Below, piece by piece: positions 10,430 through 19,518 of a stretch of 54,095 nt of DNA. The DNA is from Phocaeicola sartorii JCM 17136 = DSM 21941 (GTDB lineage: Bacteria; Bacteroidota; Bacteroidia; Bacteroidales; Bacteroidaceae): the NCBI RefSeq assembly GCF_000614185.1, contig NZ_BAKM01000035.1, positions 1 to 54,095 of the forward strand, given 5' to 3'. Within the stretch, counting starts at the first letter, position 1. Each line of letters starts with the position of its first letter. The notes beneath the pieces were generated by a model. That model saw only the letters and a program-made list of their open reading frames with translations, had not been told where the DNA came from and did no database searches. Position numbers and translations under genes: made by a program.

Positions 10430-10437
10430 CAAAATTA
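10430..10437 (-). promoter_or_regulatory. -7 box of the permease-ribBA operon
   Basis: The minus strand reads TAATTTTG, an exact TAnnTTTG. A TTTG lies 17 bases upstream (10458-10455), shorter than the usual 19-21. The predicted transcript start near 10423 supports ATG 10401 over TTG 10425. Confidence 0.5.
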
Positions 10438-10484
10438 GCATAAAAAACGGAGAGCAAAGACAACTTTTGCATATTTTTATAGAA

Positions 10485-10871
10485 TTACAGTCCACTTACC
10501 CTTTTTAGCTTTTCTATTTCGGAGTCCCAAAGCTCTTTCGTATCTTCTATTTCATCGGGTTCTGCCCAATCAATCACCTCCAGCATATAGTCGGAAGTCA
10601 GTTCATTATAGACCATTTTCAATTCAAAATAGGCTTTAGGGTCTTCATCATCCAGCCATCGGAAACGTATAAAACTGTTAACCCGGAAGTTTACCACTTC
10701 AACTTGCCTTGTTTCTGTTTTCCCCCAATGAAAGGTGAATACTTTGTCTTTGAATGTCACCTTGTCCGCAAACCATGTCTCCAGGCCGGATGGGGTACTA
10801 ATAATAGACCACACGATATTGCCGGAGCCGGCTTTCAACATGTACTCCAAACGAATTTTTTCTTTTCCCAT
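10485..10871 (-). CDS. START-like (SRPBCC/AHSA1-like) domain protein
   Basis: 128 residues, acidic, soluble, no signal peptide. The pattern resembles the START-like/AHSA1 family of small hydrophobic-pocket proteins: an opening strand IRLEYMLKAGSGNIVWSI, then STPSGLETWFADKVT, where many AHSA1 proteins have a similar helix followed by a W-containing strand (FTFHWG), a middle strand FIRFRWLDDEDPKAYFELK, and a long C-terminal helix DTKELWDSEIEKLKRV. Function is unknown; ligand binding is inferred from the fold only. It is monocistronic, divergent from the tRNA genes. Confidence 0.8.
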   Translation of the reverse strand: MGKEKIRLEYMLKAGSGNIVWSIISTPSGLETWFADKVTFKDKVFTFHWGKTETRQVEVVNFRVNSFIRFRWLDDEDPKAYFELKMVYNELTSDYMLEVIDWAEPDEIEDTKELWDSEIEKLKRVSGL

Positions 10872-11021
10872 AGGTTAGCTTTTTAAAGTTTCGGTGGCAA
10901 ATTAAGCCAAATTTTCTTATTTACCATAATAAATACTATGTTTTTTGAAATATTTATCGTCCCCATACTAAGCTGTTTTTCTATTAAAACATAAATTTAG
11001 CAAGAAAAAGTTCTCTGGAAT

Positions 11022-11053
11022 GTTGCAAGATTCAAAATAACTCCCTATCTTTG
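11022..11053 (+). promoter_or_regulatory. Promoter of the tRNA-Met pair
   Basis: GTTG (11022-11025), a 20-base spacer, TATCTTTG (11046-11053). It ends 21 bases before the first tRNA, the expected place for a stable-RNA promoter in Bacteroides. Confidence 0.8.
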
Positions 11054-11074
11054 CACCCGCAATTGAGAAATGAT

Positions 11075-11148
11075 GGCGGGATAGCTCAGCTGGTTAGAGC
11101 GCATGATTCATAATCATGAGGTCCCCAGTTCAATCCTGGGTCCCGCTA
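11075..11148 (+). tRNA. tRNA-Met (CAT)
   Basis: 74 bases. Acceptor GGCGGGA pairs with TCCCGCT (one G:U at the end), D arm GCTCAGCTGGTTAGAGC, anticodon stem CATGA/TCATG around loop TTCATAA with anticodon CAT, T arm CCCAG-TTCAATC-CTGGG, discriminator A. It lacks the initiator features (unpaired first acceptor position, GGG/CCC anticodon stem), so elongator Met is most likely. tRNA-Ile read through a lysidine-modified CAT is a less likely alternative. Confidence 0.95.
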
Positions 11149-11209
11149 CAATGAACAATTTTAGACTGTTGAGAGGCTTCCACTCTTGGCGGTCTTTTTA
11201 AAAAAAGAT

Positions 11210-11282
11210 GGCGGGATAGCTCAGCTGGTTAGAGCGCATGATTCATAATCATGAGGTCCCCGGTTCAATCCCGGTCCCGCTA
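11210..11282 (+). tRNA. tRNA-Met (CAT), second copy, one base short in the T arm
   Basis: Near-identical to the copy 61 bases upstream, with the same acceptor stem and CAT anticodon. The T arm reads CCCGG-TTCAATC-CCGG, then directly TCCCGCT: the 3' strand of the T stem has one G fewer (11273-11274) than needed. At 73 bases it could be defective, but the lost base is in a G run like the other single-base losses in this window, so a normal tRNA misread by one base is more likely. Confidence 0.88.
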
Positions 11283-11283
11283 C

Positions 11284-11335
11284 ACAGAAACAAGGTATTT
11301 ATGAGTTCCTATCATGAATACCTTGTTTCTGTTTT
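11284..11335 (+). terminator. Terminator of the tRNA operon
   Basis: A perfect 16-bp stem, ACAGAAACAAGGTATT (11284-11299) with its complement (11317-11332), followed by Ts. It starts two bases after the second tRNA. Confidence 0.9.
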
Positions 11336-11391
11336 ATCTATATGGACTTATTTTTCTTCGCATAAAGAATCATAATTGAATAATTTTTATG

Positions 11392-11399
11392 TAAATTTG
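11392..11399 (+). promoter_or_regulatory. -7 box of the first PUL regulator
   Basis: TAAATTTG matches TAnnTTTG exactly, 38 bases before the regulator ATG. No convincing -33 box stands at the right distance. Confidence 0.5.
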
Positions 11400-11437
11400 C
11401 TACTTATATCAATCAAAGTTGTAACTTTAGCTGAATT

Positions 11438-14258
11438 ATGAGAAACGCATTCTATAGGGAAGGGAATTTGTGGCTGTATAGATTCTGCCTTTGGGTGGCG
11501 GTTTTATTATGGCTGCCTGTATCCTTGTCGGCTGTTGACTTTCCGGATTTAACTTTTCGTACTATTACTATTTCGGACGGTTTGTCTAACAATATTGTTA
11601 ATACCATTTATAAAGATAAAAGAGGGTTTACTTGGTTGGGCACCCAGACCGGACTGGATCGTTTTGACGGTATCAATGTGAAAAGTTTTTTTCAGTTTTC
11701 AGGACGTACCATTTTTCCATAGCCGAAACGGATTCTGTTTATTTGTGGGTGGGTACGGATAAAGGGTTATGGAGGCTTGACAGGAAAACAGACCAAGTGA
11801 AACCGGTCGCTTTGGATACAAAGTCATTGGAGGTTAGAGCGGTTTTTGTCAGTCGGACAGGGCGATTATTGGTTGGAACCACTCACGGACTTTTTATCTA
11901 TCAGGAGAATGATTTCAGCAAGGTGCTTTTCGGATCAAATGCTTTGTCTTCTACCAATTTTCTCACCGGCATTGTGGAAGGGCATAAAGATACTTTTTGG
12001 TTGACTTCACAAGGTGGTTTGATAGAATATAATATTGCAACTGGCCAATCGGAAGTATATACTTATCAGGATGATGAGAAGGTTGTCGGTTATTTTTCTT
12101 GTCTGGCTCTTTTGAAAGAAAAGTTATATTTAGGAACCGCCGGTAATGGAATGCTGGTTTTTGATATCGGTAAGAAGACTTTTTCTATTTGTCCAGAAGT
12201 GGAAAATGGATATATAAAAAGTATCGTTGCTGCTAATGATGAGGTATGGGTGGGGACAAACGGAAGTGGCATTAGAATAATCAGTGCATCTACAGGAAAA
12301 GAATTGTCGGCTATAGAGCATACCTCGAATGCGGATGCTATTTGCTCTAATGCTGTTTATTCTTTGTTGAAAGAGGATGATATGCTTTTTGTAGGTACTT
12401 ACATGGGCGGATTAAGTTATACTCCGGTTCATGGAAGTTTCTTTTCTGTCTATTCTTGTCCGGAGCTTTTTAATTCTTATAATCTGAATGTACGTGCTTT
12501 TTGGGTGGATGCAGATGGAAAAAAAGTAATAGGTACGCGTGACGGACTGTATTATATCTCTGAAACGGAAAGAAAGATAAGGCATTATACACACCGGAAT
12601 TCCATTTTGCGCTCGGATATAATTTTGTCAGTAAAACCTTTCAATCGGGATTTTTTAATTGGAACTTATGGAGGGGGCTTGTACTTGCTTCACAGGAATA
12701 CGGGGGAACTTTCCTTTTTTCAATCGGATCCATGTTTTATGCAAGGGTCATTTAATGGATATGAAAGGGATGGAAACAATAAGTTATGGATCGGCAGTTC
12801 TAAGGGCGTGTATGTATATGACCATTCGACAGGGGAATATGGGGTTTATAACAGTCGTAATTCTTCTTTGTCAGTTAATTCGGTTTTTCATTAAAGGCAG
12901 ATTCGAAGGGCAGGATGTGGCTGGGTACGGGAGGAGCCGTTTTTATGTATGATAGGGCTGCTGGAGTATTTAAATCGGATGTTTTTCCAGAACATGTTTT
13001 GCCATATACTAAAAGTGTACGGTTCATTTATGAGGATAAAAAGAAGAATTTGTGGTTTTGTGATGATAAAGAAGGGGTGATTAAGGTGGATGAGTCTTTT
13101 ACGACATTTGAACACATCACGATTAATGATTTTTTGCCGAATAATTCTGTGATGAGCATAGTGGAAGATCCTAAGAACGGCGGGTTATGGTTTGCTACTC
13201 AGAGGGGGTTGCTATATATAAAGGAAGAGGGAAATTATCATAAGATTTTTTCCTTATACGATGGCATTCCCGGATATATTTTTAATTCTCCGGTACAGAT
13301 AACGGATGATAATATGGTTTGGTGGGGAAATGAACGCGGATTGGTTTGTTATGATGCAGTAAAGAGCTGGAATGAGATAGGGATAAAAGATGTCCAGCCT
13401 CCCGTGATTACTTCTATTTCAGTAGCAGGCAGACCTTTGTGCCCGGGAGAGACGTTAATGCCCGTTTCTGCTCCATTTATGGATGAGGTGTTTCTGTCTG
13501 CAAATGATAATAATATTTCATTCACTTTCTCAGCCTTGAACTATGCAGTGGAGAATACGGATTTATACGAGTATTGTTTGGAAGAATATGATAAGGAATG
13601 GAAAACTTTGATGAAAGGAAACCAGGTTTCTTATACAGAACTTCCAGTTGGTGATTATGTGTTTAAGGTCAGGGCGGCTTCCAATCCTGCTGCAATAAAA
13701 GCGGTAAGGGTGGTTGTTGCCGGAAGTACGTCGTTTATAAGATGGATTGTGGTGTTAAGTGTAGTCGTTTGTTGTATCCTTATTTATTTTTACTCCGGGT
13801 TATTGGGGAAGTATCGCAGAATGAAGGAGTATATAAATAAAAAGACGGAATCATCCGAAGAAAACCGGAAAGAAAAATATCAAAAATCAAAGATGGAGGA
13901 GAAAACGGCCATGCTCATTATTGGGAAACTGAATGAGTGTATGGAAAAAGATCGGTTATATTTGAATCCTGATTTAAAATTGCAGGATGTGGCAAAAGTG
14001 GTGAAATGTAATACTGGGGAGTTGTCCCAAGTGCTGAATATGTTTATGAATATTGGTTTCACGGATTATGTTAATAAATATAGGATAGACGAATTCATAA
14101 AAAGAATACAGGATAAGTCTGCCTCCAGATATACCTTGGTTTCTTTGTCGGAACAATGTGGTTTCAGTTCCCGTACTTCTTTTTTCCGTTCGTTTAAGAA
14201 GTTTAAGGGAATGTCACCTGCCGAATATATAAAGGAACATGGGATATTTATAGAGTAG
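11438..14258 (+). CDS. Membrane-spanning AraC-type regulator with periplasmic propeller sensor (two frame breaks)
   Basis: About 940 residues when two missing Ts are restored (T5 at 11712-11716 and T5 at 12884-12888; each restores continuous homology such as TIFSIAETDSVYLWVGT). Order of parts: signal peptide (VAVLLWLPVSLSA), two-component-regulator propeller repeats (ISDGLSNNIVNTIYKDKRG, LWVGTDKGLWRLD and others), a Y_Y_Y domain (about 650-760), one transmembrane helix (WIVVLSVVVCCILIYFY, about 768-785), a short charged linker, and an AraC helix-turn-helix domain (LSEQCGFSSRTSFFRSFKKF). This is a hybrid-two-component sensor without the histidine kinase and receiver domains. It probably senses a glycan fragment in the periplasm and binds DNA from the membrane. 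It sits just upstream of GH88-ECF1-susCD, its likely target. Confidence 0.9.
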
Positions 14259-14298
14259 CGTTTGGAATAGAGGTGTTATTCTAGTGATTGGATAGAAG

Positions 14299-14334
14299 AA
14301 GAGAGTTTCATATTTTTTTGGAACTCTCTTTTTC
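14299..14334 (+). terminator. Terminator of the first regulator
   Basis: AAGAGAGTT (14299-14307) pairs with AACTCTCTT (14322-14330), followed by TTT. It starts about 40 bases after the regulator stop and separates it from the GH88 operon. Confidence 0.75.
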
Positions 14335-14419
14335 TATTGTGCAATTTATTGATTCATAGTGTTGTATGATCTTTTTTGTTTCATCTAGTAGGTTGGGATT
14401 AATCCTGCTTTACAGGATG

Positions 14420-14449
14420 GTTGAAAAGACATTTCAGTTTCTAATTTTG
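14420..14449 (+). promoter_or_regulatory. Housekeeping-type promoter of the GH88-ECF operon
   Basis: GTTG (14420-14423), an 18-base spacer, TAATTTTG (14442-14449), 44 bases before the GH88 start. The ECF-type element found before susC1 is absent here, so the sigma factor gene is probably read by the primary sigma factor. Confidence 0.55.
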
Positions 14450-14493
14450 CTGATAGAAAAATATTTTTATCCATTAAAGAAACTGATACAATT

Positions 14494-15720
14494 ATGAAAA
14501 GCAGAACTTTTTTTACTCTTGTTTTTATCTTTTTAGTTAGCATTGGATGTTTTTCGTGTAAAACGACTGCTACCGATGATTTTCCTGTTGATTCGGAAAT
14601 TGCGTATTGCCGGTCTCAGGCTATGCGCACGCTGGTGTCCATTCCTTCGTTAGATAAAATTCCTAATTCTATGGATTTGGATAGTATTAAATGGCGTTAT
14701 ACACAGGCAGGCTCATGGACTTGTGGATTTTGGCCCGGTATCCTTTGGTATTTGTATGAGGATACTAAGGATAATATGTGGAGGGAAGCAGCAGGAAAAG
14801 TAACCGATATGATTGCTCCCTTGGCTTACAGGAAAGCAAAGAGTCATGATTCCGGTTTTATTATGATGTGTAGTTTGGGCAACGGTTATCGTTTGACAGG
14901 AAAACCGGAATATAAGGAAGGATTGCTGCATGCCGCAGATTCTTTGGCTATGCTTTATAATCCTGTTGTGGGTACTATTTTATCTTGGCCTGGAATGGTG
15001 AAAAAGGAAAACTGGCCGCACAATACTATTATTGATAATATGATGAATTTGGAACTTTTGTTTTGGGCTGCGCGGAATGGAGGGGGGCAGTATTTGTATG
15101 ACATTGCTTGTAAACATGCGGAAACGACTATGAAACATCAATTCCGCAAAGATTATTCATGTTATCATGTAGCGGTGTATGATACGCTGGATGGTCATTT
15201 TATGAAAGGAGTTACCCATCAAGGATTGAGTGACGATTCTATGTGGGCCCGTGGTCAGGCATGGGCTATTTATGGATATACCATGGTATATCGTGAAACA
15301 CATGATGTACGTTTTTTGGATTTTGCCCGGAAGGTATCGGATGTCTATTTGTCCCGTCTTCCCGAAGACATGATTCCTTATTGGGATTTTAATGCTCCGG
15401 AATTATCCTCAGGTGAACCGAAAGATGCTTCGGCTGCTGCCATAACGGCCTCTGCCTTATTGGAACTTTCTACTTATATAAATGATAGTGATTCTGCATC
15501 TTTCTATCGGAATAAGGCTGTGGAAATGCTTCAGATACTATCTTCTCCGGCATATCAGGCTCGCAATAAAAAAGATGCTTTTTTATTGCATTCGGTTGGG
15601 CACATGAACAAGGGATGGGAGGTTGATGCTTCTATTAGTTATGCAGATTACTATTATTTGGAAGCATTGGTACGATTGAAGCGTTTGAAAGAGAAACAAT
15701 CTGTTTTGGCTAATTTATAA
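14494..15720 (+). CDS. GH88 unsaturated uronyl hydrolase (lipoprotein)
   Basis: 408 residues with a lipobox (VSIGC, Cys19, or Cys22). GH88 enzymes hydrate the 4,5-unsaturated uronic acid left at the non-reducing end by polysaccharide lyases. The two catalytic Asp positions are visible: D119 in SHDSGFIMM and D181 in IIDNMMNLELLFWAA. Also present are SDDSMWARGQAWAIYGYTM, IPYWDFNAPE and ISYADYYYLEALVRLK, the closing family block. It is the first gene of an operon with ECF1 (24-base gap). Its presence implies that lyase-generated oligosaccharides reach the periplasm, fitting the heparinase II/III-like and alginate-lyase-like genes of this locus. GH105 is less likely on motif grounds. Confidence 0.9.
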   Translation: MKSRTFFTLVFIFLVSIGCFSCKTTATDDFPVDSEIAYCRSQAMRTLVSIPSLDKIPNSMDLDSIKWRYTQAGSWTCGFWPGILWYLYEDTKDNMWREAAGKVTDMIAPLAYRKAKSHDSGFIMMCSLGNGYRLTGKPEYKEGLLHAADSLAMLYNPVVGTILSWPGMVKKENWPHNTIIDNMMNLELLFWAARNGGGQYLYDIACKHAETTMKHQFRKDYSCYHVAVYDTLDGHFMKGVTHQGLSDDSMWARGQAWAIYGYTMVYRETHDVRFLDFARKVSDVYLSRLPEDMIPYWDFNAPELSSGEPKDASAAAITASALLELSTYINDSDSASFYRNKAVEMLQILSSPAYQARNKKDAFLLHSVGHMNKGWEVDASISYADYYYLEALVRLKRLKEKQSVLANL

Positions 15721-15744
15721 AACCATTGTTAATCCCTCTATATT

Positions 15745-16290
15745 ATGAATACACAATCTGTTAATACCAGTTTTTATCAAAAAGGGGATATCTCCTTGGA
15801 GAGAATTTATGGAAAATATAGGAATAGTTTTATTAGATATGCCGGAAAAGTGCTATCTGATGAATTTTATGCTGAAGATGTAGTGCAGGATGTATTTACA
15901 GGGTTGTTTCAGCAGACAATTTATTTTGTATCTGAGGCTGCTGCTTTGAAATACATTTATGCAGCAATATATAATCGTGGTATTGATCTGGTACGTCATA
16001 GGCAAATAGCACAAAGATACGAGGAGATTTATAGTAATGAAAATAATTGCGTGTCACATGCAGATGGATATAACGATTTGCTGAAAAAAGAGTTTTTTGT
16101 AATTGTGGAGAAAAGAATTAAGTCTCTTCCTCCTAAATGTAAACAGATATTTGTTATGAAATTCAAAAAAGAATTTTCTAATCCGGAGATAAGCCGAAAC
16201 TTAGGCTTGTCATTGAGAACCATAGAGAACCAGCTATATATAGCTAGGGGAGTTCTTCGTAAGCAGACAGATATGTATCTATGTTCTTGA
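15745..16290 (+). CDS. ECF-type RNA polymerase sigma factor (first locus)
   Basis: 181 residues. Region 2 is visible as YAEDVVQDVFTGLFQ (about 44-56) and region 4 as LPPKCKQIFVMKFKKEFSNPEISRNLGLSLRTIENQ (about 125-165), with an HTH ending LYIARGVLRK. No FecR-type anti-sigma gene follows; instead susC1 starts 140 bases on. The intervening DNA carries the element TTGAGTGT-N15-CGTTT (16327-16354), repeated before other genes of the locus, so this protein is the best candidate for its recogniser. Being co-transcribed with GH88 from a primary-sigma promoter, its level is probably set by the upstream membrane AraC regulator. The family call is firm; the targets are inferred. Confidence 0.93.
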   Translation: MNTQSVNTSFYQKGDISLERIYGKYRNSFIRYAGKVLSDEFYAEDVVQDVFTGLFQQTIYFVSEAAALKYIYAAIYNRGIDLVRHRQIAQRYEEIYSNENNCVSHADGYNDLLKKEFFVIVEKRIKSLPPKCKQIFVMKFKKEFSNPEISRNLGLSLRTIENQLYIARGVLRKQTDMYLCS

Positions 16291-16326
16291 TATATTGGGA
16301 TGATGGAAAATATTTTTTTCTGTTGT

Positions 16327-16354
16327 TTGAGTGTATGGTGTTTCAGACTCGTTT
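16327..16354 (+). promoter_or_regulatory. Predicted ECF promoter before susC1
   Basis: TTGAGTGT (16327-16334), 15 bases, CGTTT (16350-16354). The same element at the same spacing stands before the alpha/beta hydrolase, the heparinase-like lyase and GH51. A CGT-containing -10 with this spacing is typical of ECF sigma promoters. The leader to the susC1 ATG would be about 70 bases. Confidence 0.7.
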
Positions 16355-16430
16355 AATGAGTAAGAAAACATGGAATATGAAATGAGTAAGACTATAAATG
16401 ATTTGATAAATTAAACTTTAAGTACATGCT

Positions 16431-19400
16431 ATGAAACAGAAAGACAAATTCTTATTATTTTTGGTATTGTCTTGTTTGCCGTTAGGAAATGCGGTTGCAG
16501 AGCAAACAGGTGCAGGGTTGTACTCTCCGATTAATCAAGAAGTATTGCAGAATACGGTGAAGGTTACGGGGCAGGTTATTGATTCACAGGGAGAACCGAT
16601 AATAGGTGCTACGGTAATGGAAAAAGGGACGACCAACGGTATTGTAACTGATTTGGATGGTAATTTTAGTTTGAGTGTTTTTCCTTCTCATAAGTTACAG
16701 ATATCTTATGTTGGTTTTCAAACTCAAGAATTGAATATTGGTTCCAACCGTTCTTTCAGGATTGTTCTAAAGGAGGATACTGAGTTGTTGGACGAAGTTG
16801 TAGTGGTAGGTTATGGTTCGGTAAAGAAATCAGATTTGACAGGTGCTGTAGCTTCTGTTTCTACTCAGGATTTGATAAGAAGTGGTAGAACGGATGCGGT
16901 AGGAGCTATGCAAGGGGCTTTGCCAGGTGTGCAAATTCAACGTTCTAATAGTAAACCGGGGGGTGAATATAATATTTTGATTCGTGGTTTGAATACAATT
17001 AGCGGAAGTACATCTCCATTAATTGTTGTAGATGGTGTGCCAGGAGCCTCTTTGTCTAATCTGAATCCGGATGATATCGAAAAGATTGATATTTTGAAAG
17101 ATGCGTCATCTACCGCAATTTATGGTTCTCGTGCTACCAATGGTGTGGTTATGGTTACTACTAAAAAAGGTAAGATAGGTAAGGTAAAAATAGACTATAG
17201 TGGCTATGCCGGATATAGGAAATATACGAATATGCCCGATATGATGTCTGGTGAAGAATATGTGCAATTGGCAAGAGAGGCTAAAAGAGCTGGAAATAAT
17301 AATAAATATGTGGATGATAGCCAAATTTTCACAGCATCAGAGTTAAAGGCTATTCAGGATGGAAATTATTTTGATTGGGTGGATGCTGTTTCTAGTCCAG
17401 CATTTATGACAAATCATACTATATCAGCTACCGGAGGTAATGAGATGGCTACTTATGCTTTGTCTGCCGGGTATTATTTTGAGGATGGTATGTTGGAGCC
17501 TCAGGAATATTCCCGTTATAATCTGCGTGCTGTTGTGGATGTAACACCTAGTAAATACATGAAATTTGGGATTAATATGTATGGAACTCATTCGGTACGA
17601 GATACGGGTAACTCTGACTTGTTACAGGATGCTTTTCGTCTGCGTCCGACTTATCATCCGACTGATTTGCTGACAGGAGAAGAAATGTGGGCTTATTCTA
17701 ATGGTCAGTATAATGCGTTGACTACCATGAAGAATGAACTGAATAAAACAAAAAAGTATAATTTGCTGAGTAACATTTATCTAGCCATAACTCCAGTCAA
17801 AGGATTGACTTTGAAGACCACTTTCTCACCGGATATAAATTTGGAAGAAATAGGCCAGTACAGAGGTAAATACACTAAGGCTAATAAAGGGCAAAATAAA
17901 GCAACTAGTAATTATGCGAAAAATAGCTATGTAGATTGGGTCTGGGATAATCTTGTAAATTATAACTTTGAATTGAAGGATCATCGTATGGATTTGACCG
18001 GAGTATTCTCCATGCAACAATCGCAAGATGAAAAATTGAGAGGAGTGGGTAATGGATTGTCATATAATTCTTTGTGGTATAATTTGGCAGGAGGATCGGC
18101 AAGTAATACTTCTTCTTCCGGTTTTACCAAGACAAATTTGATGTCTTATCTGGCACGTGCCAATTATGTGTATAAGGATAAGTATTTTGTAACGGCAAGT
18201 ATCCGTTTTGACGGTTCGTCAAAATTAGCTGAAGGCAATAAGTGGGGAAGTTTTCCATCAGCTGCTGTAGCATGGAGAGTGTCAGGAGAAGAATTTATGA
18301 AGAGCCTGTCTTGGTTGAGTAATTTGAAGTTACGTTTAAGTTATGGTCAGACTGGTAATGATAATGTGAGTGCATACCAGACACAAGGATCCATTAGTGG
18401 TGCCAAATATTATACATTCGGATCCACTGAATCTATCGGATATGTTCCCAATAATTTACGGAATTTGGATCTGGGATGGGAACGTACTACAGAATATAAT
18501 GTAGGTCTTGACTTCGGATTTTTCAATAATCGGATTTCGGGTAGTGTGGAATATTATAATCGTTTGACGGAAAACTTGATTATGAATAAGACAGTACCTG
18601 TTACTACCGGATATGCCTCTGTAAAAGCAAATGTGGGCTCTGTTAGAAATGAAGGGTTTGAGGTAAATATTAATTCGGATAATATCCGTACTAAAGATTT
18701 TTCATGGAGAACCAGTTTGAATTTTGCCTATAATAAAAATAAAATTGTAGATTTGCAATATAAGGAAGATTTGACCTCACGTGGATTGTCTTTGGCTGGT
18801 ATGAGTGGTGATTACAGTAATCTTTGGATTATCGGTCAGCCCATTGATATAAATTATAATTTAATGACATTGGGAGTATGGCAGTTGGATGAAGCTGAAG
18901 AAGCTGCTAAATATGGTTGTAAACCTGGTCAATATAAACCTTTGGATTTGAATGAGGATGGTGTGATTGACGATAAAGATCGTGTGATTGATGGTAAACG
19001 TACTCCGGATTGGACAGGTGGTATGACTAATACATTTACATATAAGGAATTTGACCTGTCATTTCAAGCAGCTTTCCAAGCGGGTGCCAGAGCTAGAAAC
19101 CAGTTCTATGTTTCGTATGCATTGGAAAACAACAATCTCAATTTTAATAACTTAAGAAAAGATTATTGGACTCCCGAGAATCCTACTAATGCTTCTGCAC
19201 AGCCTAGTAACATGGGTACTTATCGAAGCAAGGCAGGATCATGGGGGAATGCAAAATCGGAAATGTCACATACGATGTTCTCAAGTAATTTTCTTAAGAT
19301 CTCCTATATTACTTTGGGATACACTTTTAAACCATCGGTTCTTGAAAAAATGAAATTAGGCAATTTGCGTTTATATGCGACAGTTCAGAATCCATTTATT

Positions 19401-19508
19401 TTCTGTGCAAAGGATGTGGTTGATCCTGAACAGTTGAATGTCAGCATCAATACATCGGATGCAATGACTCGAAATGTGATTTTTGGTATTAATTTATCAT
19501 TCAAATAA
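16431..19508 (+). CDS. SusC-type TonB-dependent glycan importer (first locus)
   Basis: 1025 residues, outer-membrane beta-barrel that imports oligosaccharides with energy from TonB. After the signal peptide comes a carboxypeptidase-regulatory-like domain (VTGQVIDSQGEPIIGATVMEKGTT, about 45-120), the TonB box region DEVVVVGYGSVKKSDLTGAV, the plug domain with LIVVDGVPG and IEKIDILKDASSTAIYGSRATNGVV, and the barrel, ending FGINLSFK. A calcium-site-like loop LNEDGVIDDKDRVIDG is present, as in many SusC proteins. No STN domain precedes it, so it is a transporter rather than a transducer for trans-envelope sigma activation. It is followed by its SusD partner after 10 bases. Confidence 0.96.
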   Translation: MKQKDKFLLFLVLSCLPLGNAVAEQTGAGLYSPINQEVLQNTVKVTGQVIDSQGEPIIGATVMEKGTTNGIVTDLDGNFSLSVFPSHKLQISYVGFQTQELNIGSNRSFRIVLKEDTELLDEVVVVGYGSVKKSDLTGAVASVSTQDLIRSGRTDAVGAMQGALPGVQIQRSNSKPGGEYNILIRGLNTISGSTSPLIVVDGVPGASLSNLNPDDIEKIDILKDASSTAIYGSRATNGVVMVTTKKGKIGKVKIDYSGYAGYRKYTNMPDMMSGEEYVQLAREAKRAGNNNKYVDDSQIFTASELKAIQDGNYFDWVDAVSSPAFMTNHTISATGGNEMATYALSAGYYFEDGMLEPQEYSRYNLRAVVDVTPSKYMKFGINMYGTHSVRDTGNSDLLQDAFRLRPTYHPTDLLTGEEMWAYSNGQYNALTTMKNELNKTKKYNLLSNIYLAITPVKGLTLKTTFSPDINLEEIGQYRGKYTKANKGQNKATSNYAKNSYVDWVWDNLVNYNFELKDHRMDLTGVFSMQQSQDEKLRGVGNGLSYNSLWYNLAGGSASNTSSSGFTKTNLMSYLARANYVYKDKYFVTASIRFDGSSKLAEGNKWGSFPSAAVAWRVSGEEFMKSLSWLSNLKLRLSYGQTGNDNVSAYQTQGSISGAKYYTFGSTESIGYVPNNLRNLDLGWERTTEYNVGLDFGFFNNRISGSVEYYNRLTENLIMNKTVPVTTGYASVKANVGSVRNEGFEVNINSDNIRTKDFSWRTSLNFAYNKNKIVDLQYKEDLTSRGLSLAGMSGDYSNLWIIGQPIDINYNLMTLGVWQLDEAEEAAKYGCKPGQYKPLDLNEDGVIDDKDRVIDGKRTPDWTGGMTNTFTYKEFDLSFQAAFQAGARARNQFYVSYALENNNLNFNNLRKDYWTPENPTNASAQPSNMGTYRSKAGSWGNAKSEMSHTMFSSNFLKISYITLGYTFKPSVLEKMKLGNLRLYATVQNPFIFCAKDVVDPEQLNVSINTSDAMTRNVIFGINLSFK

Positions 19509-19518
19509 TTAGGATAGT

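Noticed and set aside
11075..11282. Integration (att) site at the tandem tRNA-Met genes
   Set aside because: No integrase, no partial tRNA 3'-end copy elsewhere in the window, and a normal promoter and terminator frame the pair.
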